Part shown: positions 36,202-44,936 of the stretch, in pieces
How the letters are laid out: each line of letters begins with the position of its first letter
How positions within the stretch are numbered: the first letter of the stretch is position 1
DNA from: JBJMHZ01 sp045807125
GTDB lineage: Bacteria; Actinomycetota; Actinomycetes; JAWWOL01
DNA length: 64,000 nt
Assembly (NCBI GenBank): GCA_045807125.1
Contig: JBJMHZ010000050.1
Span: forward strand, 1 to 64,000
Direction of reading: 5' to 3'
The notes under the pieces: generated by a model
Told to the model about the DNA's origin: nothing
The model's input: the letters and a program-made list of their open reading frames with translations, nothing else
Databases searched by the model: none
Translations under genes and position numbers: made by a program

Positions 36202-37130
36202 GGCGCGGTGCGGCCGGCCACGTCGGCGCGCACCAGCTCCTGGTACAGCGCCTGGAGCCGCTCGACCATCGGGCCGCGCTCGCCGGTGCCGATCCGCCGG
36301 CCGTCGACGGTGCGCACCGGCACGACGCCGGCGAACGTGCCGGTCACGAACGCCTCGTCAGCGCTGTAGACCTCGGTGAGGCTGAAACTGCGCTCCTGCG
36401 CCGGGATGCCGGCCTGCGCGCAGATGCGCAGCACGTTGGCGCGGGTGATCCCGCCGAGGCAGTACATGCCGGTCGAGGTCCACACCGCACCGCCGCGCAC
36501 GATGAAGAAGTGCGTGGAGTTGCAGGTGGCGACGAACCCGTGCGGGTCGAGCATCAGCGCCTCGTCCGCCCCGGCGGTGTAGGCCTGGATGCATGCGGTG
36601 ATGTCGGTCAGCTTGCTGTGCGCGTTGAGCTTGGGGTCGAGCATGTCCGGCGCCGACCGCCGGACGTGCACGGTGAACAGCGACAGCCCCTTCGTCACCG
36701 TCGCGGGCAGCGGCTCCTTGTGCTCGGCGATGATGACGACGGTGGGCGGCCCGGCCATCAGCCGCGGATCCTGGTACGGCGTGGACTTCGGCCCACGCGT
36801 CACCATCAGCCGGACGTGCACGCCGTCGGTCATGCCGTTCGCCGCGAGCGTGCGATAGACCTGGCTCGTGAGCTCTGCACGGGAGAGCCCGATGTCGAGA
36901 GCGATCGCCGCAGCGCCCTCCCAGAGCCGGTCGAGGTGCATCTCGAGGAACGCGGGGTGCCCGCCGCTGACCCGCAGCCCCTCCCAGACGCCGTCACCGA
37001 GGACGAAGCCGGCGTCGAAGACGCTGACGACCGCCGCGGCGCGCGGCACCAGCTCACCGTTCACCGAGATGAGGATCTCCGCGTTGCGCGGGTCGCCGAC
37101 GTAGTCATGCGTGCCGTGCGCTGCGCTCAT
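36198..37130 (-). CDS. Class IV aminotransferase (BCAT / D-amino acid transaminase-like)
   Basis: PLP-dependent enzyme of 310 residues. It shows VSVFDAGFVLGDGVWEGLRV near the N-terminus, the Schiff-base lysine in DPKLNAHSKLTDITACIQA, and the phosphate-binding TGMYCLGGITRANVL and DEAFVTGTFAGVVPVRTVDG segments. The ATG at 37130 is preferred to longer starts because family homology begins just after it. It forms a coupled operon with the sulfotransferase. The specific amino donor cannot be read from sequence, so no gene symbol is given. Confidence 0.92.
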   Translation of the reverse strand: MSAAHGTHDYVGDPRNAEILISVNGELVPRAAAVVSVFDAGFVLGDGVWEGLRVSGGHPAFLEMHLDRLWEGAAAIALDIGLSRAELTSQVYRTLAANGMTDGVHVRLMVTRGPKSTPYQDPRLMAGPPTVVIIAEHKEPLPATVTKGLSLFTVHVRRSAPDMLDPKLNAHSKLTDITACIQAYTAGADEALMLDPHGFVATCNSTHFFIVRGGAVWTSTGMYCLGGITRANVLRICAQAGIPAQERSFSLTEVYSADEAFVTGTFAGVVPVRTVDGRRIGTGERGPMVERLQALYQELVRADVAGRTAP

Positions 37131-37221
37131 GGCAGGATCATCGCACCGAGGCTTCGCAGGGCTCGGGGGCACCAAGCGCGCACCAGGACGCAGCCGCTCG
37201 AACCACCGGACATCTGCCGGG

Positions 37222-37665
37222 TCAGCAGCCGATGTCACCGCCCGTGTCGGCGACCCGATAGGCGCCGTGCCAGTAGATGAACCCGTCGGCCCTGACGCAG
37301 TTGTGCGGAGCCTGGACACGTACCGGACCGGCGTAATACTGGAAGTAGCCCGAGTTGGAGTCGGCATCGAGCGTCGTGCCGCAGCCGTTGCCCGGTTGGG
37401 TCGCTGAGCACTTGTACAGGGTCACCTCTGTGTAGGCAGTGACGCCGTACGCCGCTCCGACGTGGTCGAACCGGGCGCAGTTGTTGCCGGTACTGGCGTT
37501 GTAGTAGACGACGAGCTCCCCGACTGCGTTGCCGTTGTAGAACGCCTTGTCCCGATAGATCACGTTGCCACCGCAGTCGTCCGCCTGAGCAGGCTGCACC
37601 GACAGCAGGATCACGCCGGTCACAGCCAGCACGGTCGCAAGCGCCGCGCTGAAAGCTCGCCTCAT
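37222..37665 (-). CDS. Secreted protein resembling spore-associated protein SapA
   Basis: 147 residues from the ATG at 37665. A signal peptide (RRAFSAALATVLAVTGVILL through QPAQA) precedes a mature domain starting DDCGGN. Six Cys are distributed through the mature part, and NSGYFQYYAGPVRVQAPHNC with the final DIGC matches my memory of streptomycete spore-associated protein (SapA-like) sequences, including the YYAGPV core. Function of the family is unknown. Spore formation by this organism should not be inferred from it. An in-frame ATG at 37683 would add six residues. Confidence 0.75.
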   Translation of the reverse strand: MRRAFSAALATVLAVTGVILLSVQPAQADDCGGNVIYRDKAFYNGNAVGELVVYYNASTGNNCARFDHVGAAYGVTAYTEVTLYKCSATQPGNGCGTTLDADSNSGYFQYYAGPVRVQAPHNCVRADGFIYWHGAYRVADTGGDIGC

Positions 37666-38418
37666 GGTCGCCGCCCCCTCCATGAGATGCCTGCCGAGTG
37701 GGGCATCCTCGCCGGAAGCTTGTCATAGGCTCGCGTCCCTCAGCCTCCACCCGATCCGCCGGCGCGTTCGGCGCGTTCGGCGTGGACGAGTCGACGCGGC
37801 GTGGCCCCGAGTCCTCCCGCCGAAGGGCCAAGGGCACTCCGGCGTGCTCAGTTGACTCGCAGGCTGCCGACCCCTTCCAGCACGTCGGCAAGCCGGAGCA
37901 GGGCACCGGCGAGGGGCCGACTGGCAGAGCGGCTCGGATCACCAGCTTGATCAACCTCTAGCCGCCTTGCCCCGATGCCGCTGCACGTGGGCAAGGTTCG
38001 AGCAAGGTCAAGATGGTGGACCTGCTGAGCAGCGCCACCCAATCTGTCGCGGTCAGCTCCGCGCGGTGCTCCTCGCGTAGGCGCGCGCCGTCCGGAAGGT
38101 TCATCAGGCCGGCGTGCACCAGCCGAGGGCAGCACCGGTCAATACCGGCTCGCGCTTCGCCAGCGCCGCCCAGCTCTGGTTACCACCGTCATGGGCACGC
38201 CGGCCACAGAACCGCAGGTCGCACCACGTCAGAAGCGGTGTCGATGCGAAGGACGGCTCGACCAAGTCCGTGCGCAGACCCCACTTGCCACCCCTGTCGA
38301 TCAAGCTCGATACTGACGAAACCTCTTCTGTCAGGAATGCCTGTCAAGTGCTGTCTTGGCGCGTGTTACCGCCAGAACCAATCCGCTCATGATCCAACCG
38401 ACTCCCGAGGAGGAGACA
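37666..38418. other. 750-bp region without a convincing gene
   Basis: Short frames occur on both strands but none combines a start, a ribosome binding site, third-position GC bias and family features. Local GC is visibly lower near 38,280-38,400. The segment lies inside the presumed relic island and may contain decayed genes. The only longer plausible peptides are on the minus strand around 38,104-38,304, and I cannot assign them. Confidence 0.5.
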
Positions 38419-39294
38419 GTGAGGATCACTTCCCATTCACGCAGCCGAGCCTCCCGGCTGCTGGCCATCGCCGTCGGCGCCGTCACGGTCGGCCTGCTCG
38501 CGGCACCGGTCGGCGCGGTCGCATCCCCGCAGACCTACCGCGCGAGCCAGCTGGCCGCGGTGCGGAGCGCAGTGGACCACTCCGGTGTAGCCGGCATCTC
38601 CTGGTACGTCGACTCCACGTCGCACCGGGTAGTGGTGACCGCTGACAGCACCGTGTCCCGCGCTGAACTGGCGACGCTCGTCCGGGCGGCCGGCGCCAAC
38701 GCCGGTGCGCTGCGGATACAGCGCACCAACGGTGTGCTCAGCCCGCTGCTGTCCGCCGGTGCGGCGATCTACGGCGGCCAGTACCGTTGCTCGCTCGGCT
38801 TCAACGTGGTCAGCGGCAGCACCTACTACTTCCTGACCGCCGGGCACTGCGGCAGCCTGGCCAACACCTGGTACACCGACGCGGGCCACACCAACCTGAT
38901 CGGCCCCACCGTCGGCTACAGCTTCCCCGGCAACGACTACGCCCTGGTCCGGTACCAGAACACCTCGCTCACCCACCCGGGCGGATACACGGTCGCGGAC
39001 GCGTTCGTGGGTGAGTCGGTCAAGCGCACCGGCTCCACCACCGGCACGCACAGCGGCACGGTGACCGCGCTCAACGTCACCGTCCGGTACAGCGGTCACC
39101 CCGGTGGCACCGTCAGCGGTCTGATCCAGACCAACGTCTGCGCCGAGGGTGGCGACTCCGGTGGCCCGCTGTACGACGGCACCAAGGCGCTAGGCCTCAC
39201 CTCCGGTGGCAGCGGCGACTGCACCACCGGTGGCACGACGTACTTCCAGCCGGTTCGCGAGGCTGCGAACGCGTACGGCGTGACCATCTACTGA
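38419..39294 (+). CDS. Secreted chymotrypsin-like (S1, streptogrisin/alpha-lytic type) protease
   Basis: 291-residue preproenzyme from a GTG (GAGGAGGA upstream). A signal peptide (RLLAIAVGAVTVGLLAAPVG) is followed by a roughly 80-residue propeptide and a mature domain starting near AAIYGGQYRCSLGFNV. The catalytic triad is complete: His in LTAGHCG, Asp in GNDYALVRY and Ser in EGGDSGGPLYDG. Paired Cys (RCSLGF/GHCG and NVCAEGG/GDCTTGG) are placed as in streptogrisins. It lies in the island between SapA-like and integrase remnants, ends at a strong terminator, and is probably an acquired gene. Confidence 0.94.
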   Translation: MRITSHSRSRASRLLAIAVGAVTVGLLAAPVGAVASPQTYRASQLAAVRSAVDHSGVAGISWYVDSTSHRVVVTADSTVSRAELATLVRAAGANAGALRIQRTNGVLSPLLSAGAAIYGGQYRCSLGFNVVSGSTYYFLTAGHCGSLANTWYTDAGHTNLIGPTVGYSFPGNDYALVRYQNTSLTHPGGYTVADAFVGESVKRTGSTTGTHSGTVTALNVTVRYSGHPGGTVSGLIQTNVCAEGGDSGGPLYDGTKALGLTSGGSGDCTTGGTTYFQPVREAANAYGVTIY

Positions 39295-39302
39295 TCGACA
39301 CC

Positions 39303-39349
39303 CCGGTGGCCCGGCCGGCAGGCATCGCGTCCTGCCGTCGGGCCGCCGG
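39303..39349 (+). terminator. Strong terminator after the S1 protease
   Basis: A long stem pairs CCGG.GGCCCG..CGGCAGG (39303-39322) with CCTGCCG.CGGGCC.CCGG (39331-39349) around an 8-nt loop, starting 9 bp after the protease stop codon. Confidence 0.8.
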
Positions 39350-39474
39350 CATGTCCGGGGTACGGGTCAGCCGCCGATGGCGAGCCGGACCGTCACCGTG
39401 TCGCCCAACTCGAGCCCTGGGGGCCAGGCCGGCGCATCTACATAGGAGAGGGGCGAGGAGGCCGAGTGGACAGG

Positions 39475-39850
39475 GCCCGAGCTCGCGGGCGGCCTGGGGC
39501 AATGCTTACCGCCACGACCTCGACGTCGTGTTCTGCCGGGAGGACGGCTCACCGTTGCGGCCGGAGTACGTCACCGCCACATGCAGCGGATCGCCGAGCA
39601 GGCTGGCTTGCCCCGCAAGCGGCTGCATGACCTGCGGCACGGGTCGGCCTCGCTACAGCTCGCCGCCGGGTACCGCTCGCGGTCGTCTCCAAGCGACTCG
39701 CCACTCATCGATCGTCATCACGGCCGACACCTACGCCCACTTGCTGGAAGGCGTCGGACGGGATGCTGCCGAGCGTGCCGCCGCGCTCGTGTCGCGCTCT
39801 GCACGCATCTCGCACGCATCGACGGACACGAGCGCCGGCTCCGGCCTAGT
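39475..39850 (+). pseudogene. Tyrosine recombinase (phage-type integrase) C-terminal remnant, frameshifted
   Basis: Only the catalytic half survives, spread over all three frames. Frame A gives WGNAYRHDLDVVFCREDG and SPLRPEYVT. Frame B from 39578 gives QRIAEQAGLPRKRLHDLRHG with the HxxR box. A third frame at 39670-39699 gives VPLAVVSKRL. Frame A resumes at 39702 with HSSIVITADTYAHLLEGV, carrying the catalytic Tyr. Each junction is explained by a 1-nt indel. The N-terminal DNA-binding half is missing. The remnant points at the 3' end of tRNA-Ala 46 bp away, the classic position of an integrase at its attachment site. Confidence 0.88.
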
Positions 39851-39875
39851 GGAGGACACGGCACCGCAGGTCACG

Positions 39876-39905
39876 ACGAGTGGAGCACAGACGAGTGGAG
39901 CACAG
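39876..39905. repeat. 15-bp perfect tandem repeat at the tRNA-Ala 3' end (probable attachment-site scar)
   Basis: ACGAGTGGAGCACAG occurs twice in direct tandem (39876-39890 and 39891-39905). The second copy covers the last 10 bases of the tRNA-Ala gene. It is compatible with a short duplicated att core left by integration or by imprecise excision. Confidence 0.7.
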
Positions 39906-39968
39906 GGGAGTCGAACCCCTGACCTCTGCGATGCGAACGCAGCGCTCTACCAGCTGAGCTAGTGCCCC
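39896..39968 (-). tRNA. tRNA-Ala (anticodon CGC)
   Basis: 73-nt cloverleaf on the minus strand. The acceptor GGGGCAC/GTGCTCC contains the G3:U70 alanine identity pair and A73. The anticodon stem CTGCG/CGCAG closes loop TTCGCAT, giving anticodon CGC. The T arm is AGGGGTTCGACTCCCCT. CCA is not encoded. Its 3' end abuts the 15-bp repeat and integrase remnant. Confidence 0.97.
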
Positions 39969-40020
39969 AAAGCGGGGACGACGGTACCACGGAGGCGACC
40001 GGCGGAGCCGGGCCGTCCCC

Positions 40021-40920
40021 TCAGTCGCCGACGGCCCGGCGGCGCTCGATGATGTCGTCCAGCTCGTCGCGCCCGGTCGCGTCGATCACCTCGACCGACT
40101 CGCCGGCGTCGTCCAGCAGGCCGTCGCTCCACTCCCCGGGCCGCGGGCGCTCGATCCGACGCTGTGGGGCCGGCGGCTTGGTCACGTAGGTCGGCAGCGG
40201 CACGTCGACCGGGTCCCAGCGGTCGTTGTCGAGCTGCTCGCCGACGCCGGCCGCCATGGCGACGCTGACCATCACCTCGCCCTGCTCCTCGCCCCAGTAC
40301 TGCGGCCCGCTCGCCCAGCCGCGCCGGTCGGCCGGCATCGAGCGGGGCGCCCGAGCGGCCGAGCGGCGGCGGGTCAGCTGAGCGGTTCGCCTCGTCTCGG
40401 CGCGCAGGTGCGCGCAGTAGCCCAGCAGCAGGACGGCGGCGCAGGTGGCCGCGCCCCACCAGGGGCCGCCGAGCACCGGCGCGGCGATCAGCAGGACGAC
40501 GGTCGCCCCGAGCAGCCCGAGCAGCATGCGCCGGCGCCGGACGGCGAGCGACCGCCGGCCGCTCGAGACCACGGGCCGGGCAGGGCGCGCCGGTCGTGCG
40601 GGGGCCGCAGTCGCCCTGGCGGGCGAGGGCTCGGATCGAGGGAGCCGGTCGGTCACCACCTTCGTCACCTTCCATCGGGACGGCGGCTCCTGCACCGCGG
40701 GCGAGACCACGGGACGGCGGGCCGACTCTGGCCGGGCCGGCATGACCACCTCGCGGCGGCCCGGCGCCTCCGCGGTCCGGCGGGACAGGATGCGCATCGC
40801 GGCCGAGAAGCGGTCGACGGAGCGGCTCTCGCTGATGCTGTCGTGGCGGCGCAGCATCGTCGGCACCAGCACGACGGCCCACATCGCCACGATCACCAGG
40901 AGGATGACCCCGCTGCCCAC
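40021..40920 (-). CDS. sepX: SepX/GlpR-like divisome membrane protein
   Basis: 299 residues from a GTG with GAGGAGG 5 nt upstream. The N-terminus (GSGVILLVIVAMWAVVLVPT then MLRRHDSISESRSVDRFSAA) matches the start of Streptomyces SepX / Corynebacterium GlpR as I know it: one membrane helix, then an arginine-rich RHD...RFS motif. Two further helices follow mid-protein (RMLLGLLGATVVLLIAAPVL and AATCAAVLLLGYCAHL), then a basic linker and a disordered acidic tail. In those genera the protein binds the gephyrin-like Glp and stabilises the FtsZ divisome. The neighbours rimJ, mogA, moaC, glp and galU are the expected ones. Confidence 0.85.
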   Translation of the reverse strand: MGSGVILLVIVAMWAVVLVPTMLRRHDSISESRSVDRFSAAMRILSRRTAEAPGRREVVMPARPESARRPVVSPAVQEPPSRWKVTKVVTDRLPRSEPSPARATAAPARPARPARPVVSSGRRSLAVRRRRMLLGLLGATVVLLIAAPVLGGPWWGAATCAAVLLLGYCAHLRAETRRTAQLTRRRSAARAPRSMPADRRGWASGPQYWGEEQGEVMVSVAMAAGVGEQLDNDRWDPVDVPLPTYVTKPPAPQRRIERPRPGEWSDGLLDDAGESVEVIDATGRDELDDIIERRRAVGD

Positions 40921-41117
40921 GGTCGCCTCCTCGTCGCTGCTCGCCGTCCGGCGCCGCGGTCGCGCACGGGAAGCGCGGCACGGCAAGGCCCGCGTGTGAC
41001 GCTAGCGACGGATGTGACGAGCAACGAGCACCGCGAGCGGTGTGTCGCGAACTACGCCGGAATCAGCCGCGCGGGCGACCGACCTAACGTCCGACCAGCG
41101 ACCGACCAGCGACCAGC

Positions 41118-41783
41118 TCACATCGGCCGGGCGCCGCGCGACGCCTTCCAGCGGGCGAGCAGCCCCTCGGGCACGTCGCCGGGCGCGATGACGTAGCAGA
41201 GGTGGTCGCGCCACTCGCCGTCGATGTAGAGGAAGCGGGTACGGGTGCCGCGCAGCGCGAAGCCCAGCTTCTCCACGACCCGCCGGCTCGCGACGTTCTC
41301 CGGGCGCACGTTGGCCTCGATCCGCTCCAGCCCCACCTCGGCGAAGCAGTGGTCGACCACCATGGCCAGCGCCGTCGGGATGATGCCGCGCCCGGCCAGC
41401 TCGCGATCGATCCAGTAGCCGACGTACGCACTGGGCGGCCCGATCCGGGTGATGCCGCCGACCGTCACCTGGCCGGCGAACGCGCCTTCGTGCACCACCG
41501 CGAACGGCAGCGTCCACCCGCGGTCGGCCTGCCGGCGCAGTCGCGACCAGGTGCTCGCGTACGACCAGAGCGACGGCCGCTGCGGCGCCCGGCGCCCCGG
41601 CGCGGTCGCCTCCCACGGGATGAGCCAGCCGGCGCTGGCCGCCCGGATGCGCCGCCAGTCGCGGGCGTCGGCGAGCCGGAGCGGGCGCACCTCGACCGGC
41701 CCGTCGCGGAGGGTCGCCGGCCAGCCCGGCGCGCGGGTGCCCCGGTCAGGATCCGGTCGCAGGCTCACCTCTGCCGTGGTCAC
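41118..41783 (-). CDS. rimJ: GNAT-family N-acetyltransferase, RimJ-like
   Basis: 221 residues. The RimJ/RimL family pattern is seen in VEVRPLRLADARDWRRIR, the central VGGITRIGPPSAYVGYWIDR, the acetyl-CoA loop LAGRGIIPTALAMVVDHCF, and LERIEANVRPENVASRRVVE. It probably acetylates N-termini of ribosomal or other proteins. The GTG at 41783 overlaps the end of mogA by 38 bp; a second in-frame GTG at 41768 is also possible. The gene belongs to the conserved galU-glp-moaC-mogA-rimJ-sepX cluster. Confidence 0.9.
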   Translation of the reverse strand: MTTAEVSLRPDPDRGTRAPGWPATLRDGPVEVRPLRLADARDWRRIRAASAGWLIPWEATAPGRRAPQRPSLWSYASTWSRLRRQADRGWTLPFAVVHEGAFAGQVTVGGITRIGPPSAYVGYWIDRELAGRGIIPTALAMVVDHCFAEVGLERIEANVRPENVASRRVVEKLGFALRGTRTRFLYIDGEWRDHLCYVIAPGDVPEGLLARWKASRGARPM

Positions 41784-42267
41784 CGCCTCCCCGCGCCTGC
41801 GCGAGCGCGTGCCCGAGCACCCGGCACAGGACGGCCACGCCGTCGCGCACGCCGCCGGTCGAGCCGGGCAGGTTGACCACCAGCGTGTGGTGGACGATCC
41901 CCGCGACGGCGCGGGACAGCATGGCCGTCGGCACCTGGTCGCGCGCCTCGGCCCGCATGGCCTCGACGATGCCCGGCACCTCCCGCTCGACCACGCGCAG
42001 GGTCGCCTCCGGCGTGACGTCGCGCGGGGCGAGGCCGGTGCCGCCGGTGGTGACGACGAGATCGATGTCGTCCTCGATCGCCGCGTGCAGGGCGGCGACG
42101 ATCTCGGGCACCGAGTCGGGTACGACGGCGGCCTCCGCCACCTGCAGGCCGGCGGCGGCGAGCAGCTCGACGGCGAGCGGGCCGGAGCGGTCGGCGTAGT
42201 CCCCGGCGAACGCGCGGTCGGAGACGGTGATGACGCGGGCGGTCGCCCCGGCCGGCAGGTCGCTCAT
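41746..42267 (-). CDS. mogA: MogA/MoaB-family molybdopterin adenylyltransferase
   Basis: 173 residues. The MPT-binding motifs VITVSDRAFAGDYADRSGP, VVTTGGTGLAPRDVTPEA (TTGGTG loop) and VVNLPGSTGGVRDGV are complete. It activates molybdopterin by adenylation before Mo insertion by MoeA. Its ATG overlaps the moaC stop (ATGA), and its 3' end overlaps rimJ, so the cluster is translationally coupled. Confidence 0.95.
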   Translation of the reverse strand: MSDLPAGATARVITVSDRAFAGDYADRSGPLAVELLAAAGLQVAEAAVVPDSVPEIVAALHAAIEDDIDLVVTTGGTGLAPRDVTPEATLRVVEREVPGIVEAMRAEARDQVPTAMLSRAVAGIVHHTLVVNLPGSTGGVRDGVAVLCRVLGHALAQARGGGDHGRGEPATGS

Positions 42268-42746
42268 GCCGGGCGCGCCCAGTCGCCGGAGGTGCCGCCG
42301 GTCTTGCGCTCGACCCGCACGTCGGTGATGACCGCCGCCGGGTCGACCGCCTTGACCATGTCGACGAGCGCCAGGGCCGCCACCGACACCGCGGTCAGCG
42401 CCTCCATCTCGACGCCGGTGCGATCGGTGGTACGGACCGTGGCGGTGATGTCGACGCCGCCGTCGGTGACGGCCAGCTCCACCCGTGCGCCGGAGACAGC
42501 GATCGGGTGGCAGAGCGGCACGAGGTCGGGGGTGCGCTTGGCGGCCATGATGCCGGCGATGCGGGCCACCCCGAGCGCGTCGCCCTTCGGCACCTCGCCG
42601 GCCCGCAGCAGGGCGACCACCTCGGGGCTCGCCACGACCCTCCCGGTCGCCGTCGCCGAGCGGTCGGTCACCGGCTTGCCGCCCACGTCGACCATGCGGG
42701 CCGCGCCGGTCTCGTCGACGTGGGTGAGGCCACCTTCGCTGGTCAT
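42264..42746 (-). CDS. moaC: Cyclic pyranopterin monophosphate synthase
   Basis: 160 residues, full length. Catalyses the second step of molybdopterin synthesis (3',8-cH2GTP to cPMP). Motifs are THVDETGAARMVDVGGKPVT, the catalytic Lys in EVPKGDALGVARIAGIMAAK, LVPLCHPI with the catalytic His, and RTTDRTGVEMEALTAVSVAA. It starts 7 nt after the glp stop. MoaA is not in the window. Confidence 0.97.
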   Translation of the reverse strand: MTSEGGLTHVDETGAARMVDVGGKPVTDRSATATGRVVASPEVVALLRAGEVPKGDALGVARIAGIMAAKRTPDLVPLCHPIAVSGARVELAVTDGGVDITATVRTTDRTGVEMEALTAVSVAALALVDMVKAVDPAAVITDVRVERKTGGTSGDWARPA

Positions 42747-42753
42747 GACCGGC

Positions 42754-43986
42754 TCACGACTGCCTCCGCTCGAGCAGCATGACGGGCACCGGCGTGCCGG
42801 CCGGCACCTCGGTGATCTCCTCGGGCACGACGATCAGCGAGTCGGCAGCGGCGTAGCCGGCCACCAGATGGGAGCCGGTGCCGGCGAGCGGCGCGACCGC
42901 GTACTCCCCCGACCGCACCTCCAGCCGCGCGCGGACGTACTGCCGCTTGCCCTCCGGCGAGCTCACCGGCTCGGTGAGCCGGGCGCGCACCCGCGGCCGG
43001 TGGATCGGCTCGGCGCCCAGCATGCGCCGGATGGCCGGGCGCACGAAGACCTCGAACGACACCATCGCCGACACCGGATTGCCCGGCAGGCCGAAGAACG
43101 GCACCCGGTCCTCGCCGATGAGGCCGAAGCCCTGCGGCATCCCCGGCTGCATGGCCACCCGCTCGAACCGGACGTCGCCGAGCCGCCCCATCACCTCCTT
43201 CACGACGTCGTACGCGCCGGCGCTCACGCCGCCGCTCGTGACGACGAGGTCGGCGCGCACCAGCTGGTCCTCGATCGTGTCGAGGAGCAGGCGCGGCTCG
43301 TCGGGGACGATGCCTACCCGGTAGGCGATCGCCCCGGACTCGCGCACCGCCGCGGTGAGGGCGTAGCTGTTCGAGTCGTGGATCTTGCCCGCCGGGGCCT
43401 CGCTGCCGACCTCGACCAGCTCGCTGCCGGTCGAGATGACCACCACCCGCGGCTTGGGCCGCGCCCGTACCCGGTCGCGGCCGACCGCGGCGAGCAGCGC
43501 GACCTGCGCCGCTCGCAGGTGCGTGCCGGCGGCGAGCACCTGCTGGCCGGCCTCGACGTCGTCGCCCGCGCGGCGGACGTAGCGCCCCGGCTCGGCCGGG
43601 CGCCGGATCTCGACCGAGGCGACGCCGCCGTCGGTCCACTCCACCGGTACGACCGCATCGGCACCCGGCGGCATGCGCGCCCCGGTCATGATGCGGACGC
43701 ACAGCCCAGGCCGCACCGAGTAGCCCCCGCTGCTGCCGGCCGCGATGTCGGCGATGACCGGCAGGCGCACCGGCGAGCCGTCGGAGGCGCCGGCGACGTC
43801 GTCGGCGCGCACCGCGTAGCCGTCCATCGAGGAATTGTCGAAGGGCGGCAGGGGCCACTCCGCGTGGATGTCCTCGGCGAGGACGCACCCGTGGGCGTCG
43901 AGCAGCTGCAGGTCGAGCTCGTTCAGCGGGCCGACCGCCGCCAGGATGTCGTCGAGGTGGGCGTCGACCGACTTCAGCTCCGCCAC
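42754..43986 (-). CDS. glp: Gephyrin-like Glp / molybdopterin molybdenumtransferase (MoeA family)
   Basis: 410 residues from a GTG just 4 nt after the galU stop. MoeA signatures are complete: LPPFDNSSMDGYAVRADD, MTGARMPPGADAVVPVEW, VVISTGSELVEVG, IHDSNSYAL, SGGVSAGAYDVVKEVM, MQPGMPQGFG and FFGLPGNPVSAMVSFEVFV. In Corynebacterium the paralogue in this exact context (next to glpR/sepX) moonlights as the Glp divisome protein that binds FtsZ and the GlpR receptor. Since moaC and mogA are in the same operon here, a dual metabolic and divisome role is possible. Which role dominates cannot be read from sequence. Confidence 0.92.
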   Translation of the reverse strand: MAELKSVDAHLDDILAAVGPLNELDLQLLDAHGCVLAEDIHAEWPLPPFDNSSMDGYAVRADDVAGASDGSPVRLPVIADIAAGSSGGYSVRPGLCVRIMTGARMPPGADAVVPVEWTDGGVASVEIRRPAEPGRYVRRAGDDVEAGQQVLAAGTHLRAAQVALLAAVGRDRVRARPKPRVVVISTGSELVEVGSEAPAGKIHDSNSYALTAAVRESGAIAYRVGIVPDEPRLLLDTIEDQLVRADLVVTSGGVSAGAYDVVKEVMGRLGDVRFERVAMQPGMPQGFGLIGEDRVPFFGLPGNPVSAMVSFEVFVRPAIRRMLGAEPIHRPRVRARLTEPVSSPEGKRQYVRARLEVRSGEYAVAPLAGTGSHLVAGYAAADSLIVVPEEITEVPAGTPVPVMLLERRQS

Positions 43987-43990
43987 CCGG

Positions 43991-44908
<918 letters not shown>

Positions 44909-44936
44909 GGCCGCACCCTAGCCGCTCGCCACGGCG

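Noticed and set aside
37781..37800. Second copy of the tRNA-Ala attachment core (GACGAGTCGACGCGGC region)
   Set aside because: Only a few bases match the 15-bp repeat; it cannot be called the left boundary of the island.
38013..38645. A 210-codon plus-strand frame before the S1 protease
   Set aside because: Composition is Ser/Arg/Pro-rich shadow-like, it overlaps the well-supported protease, and no start site is convincing.
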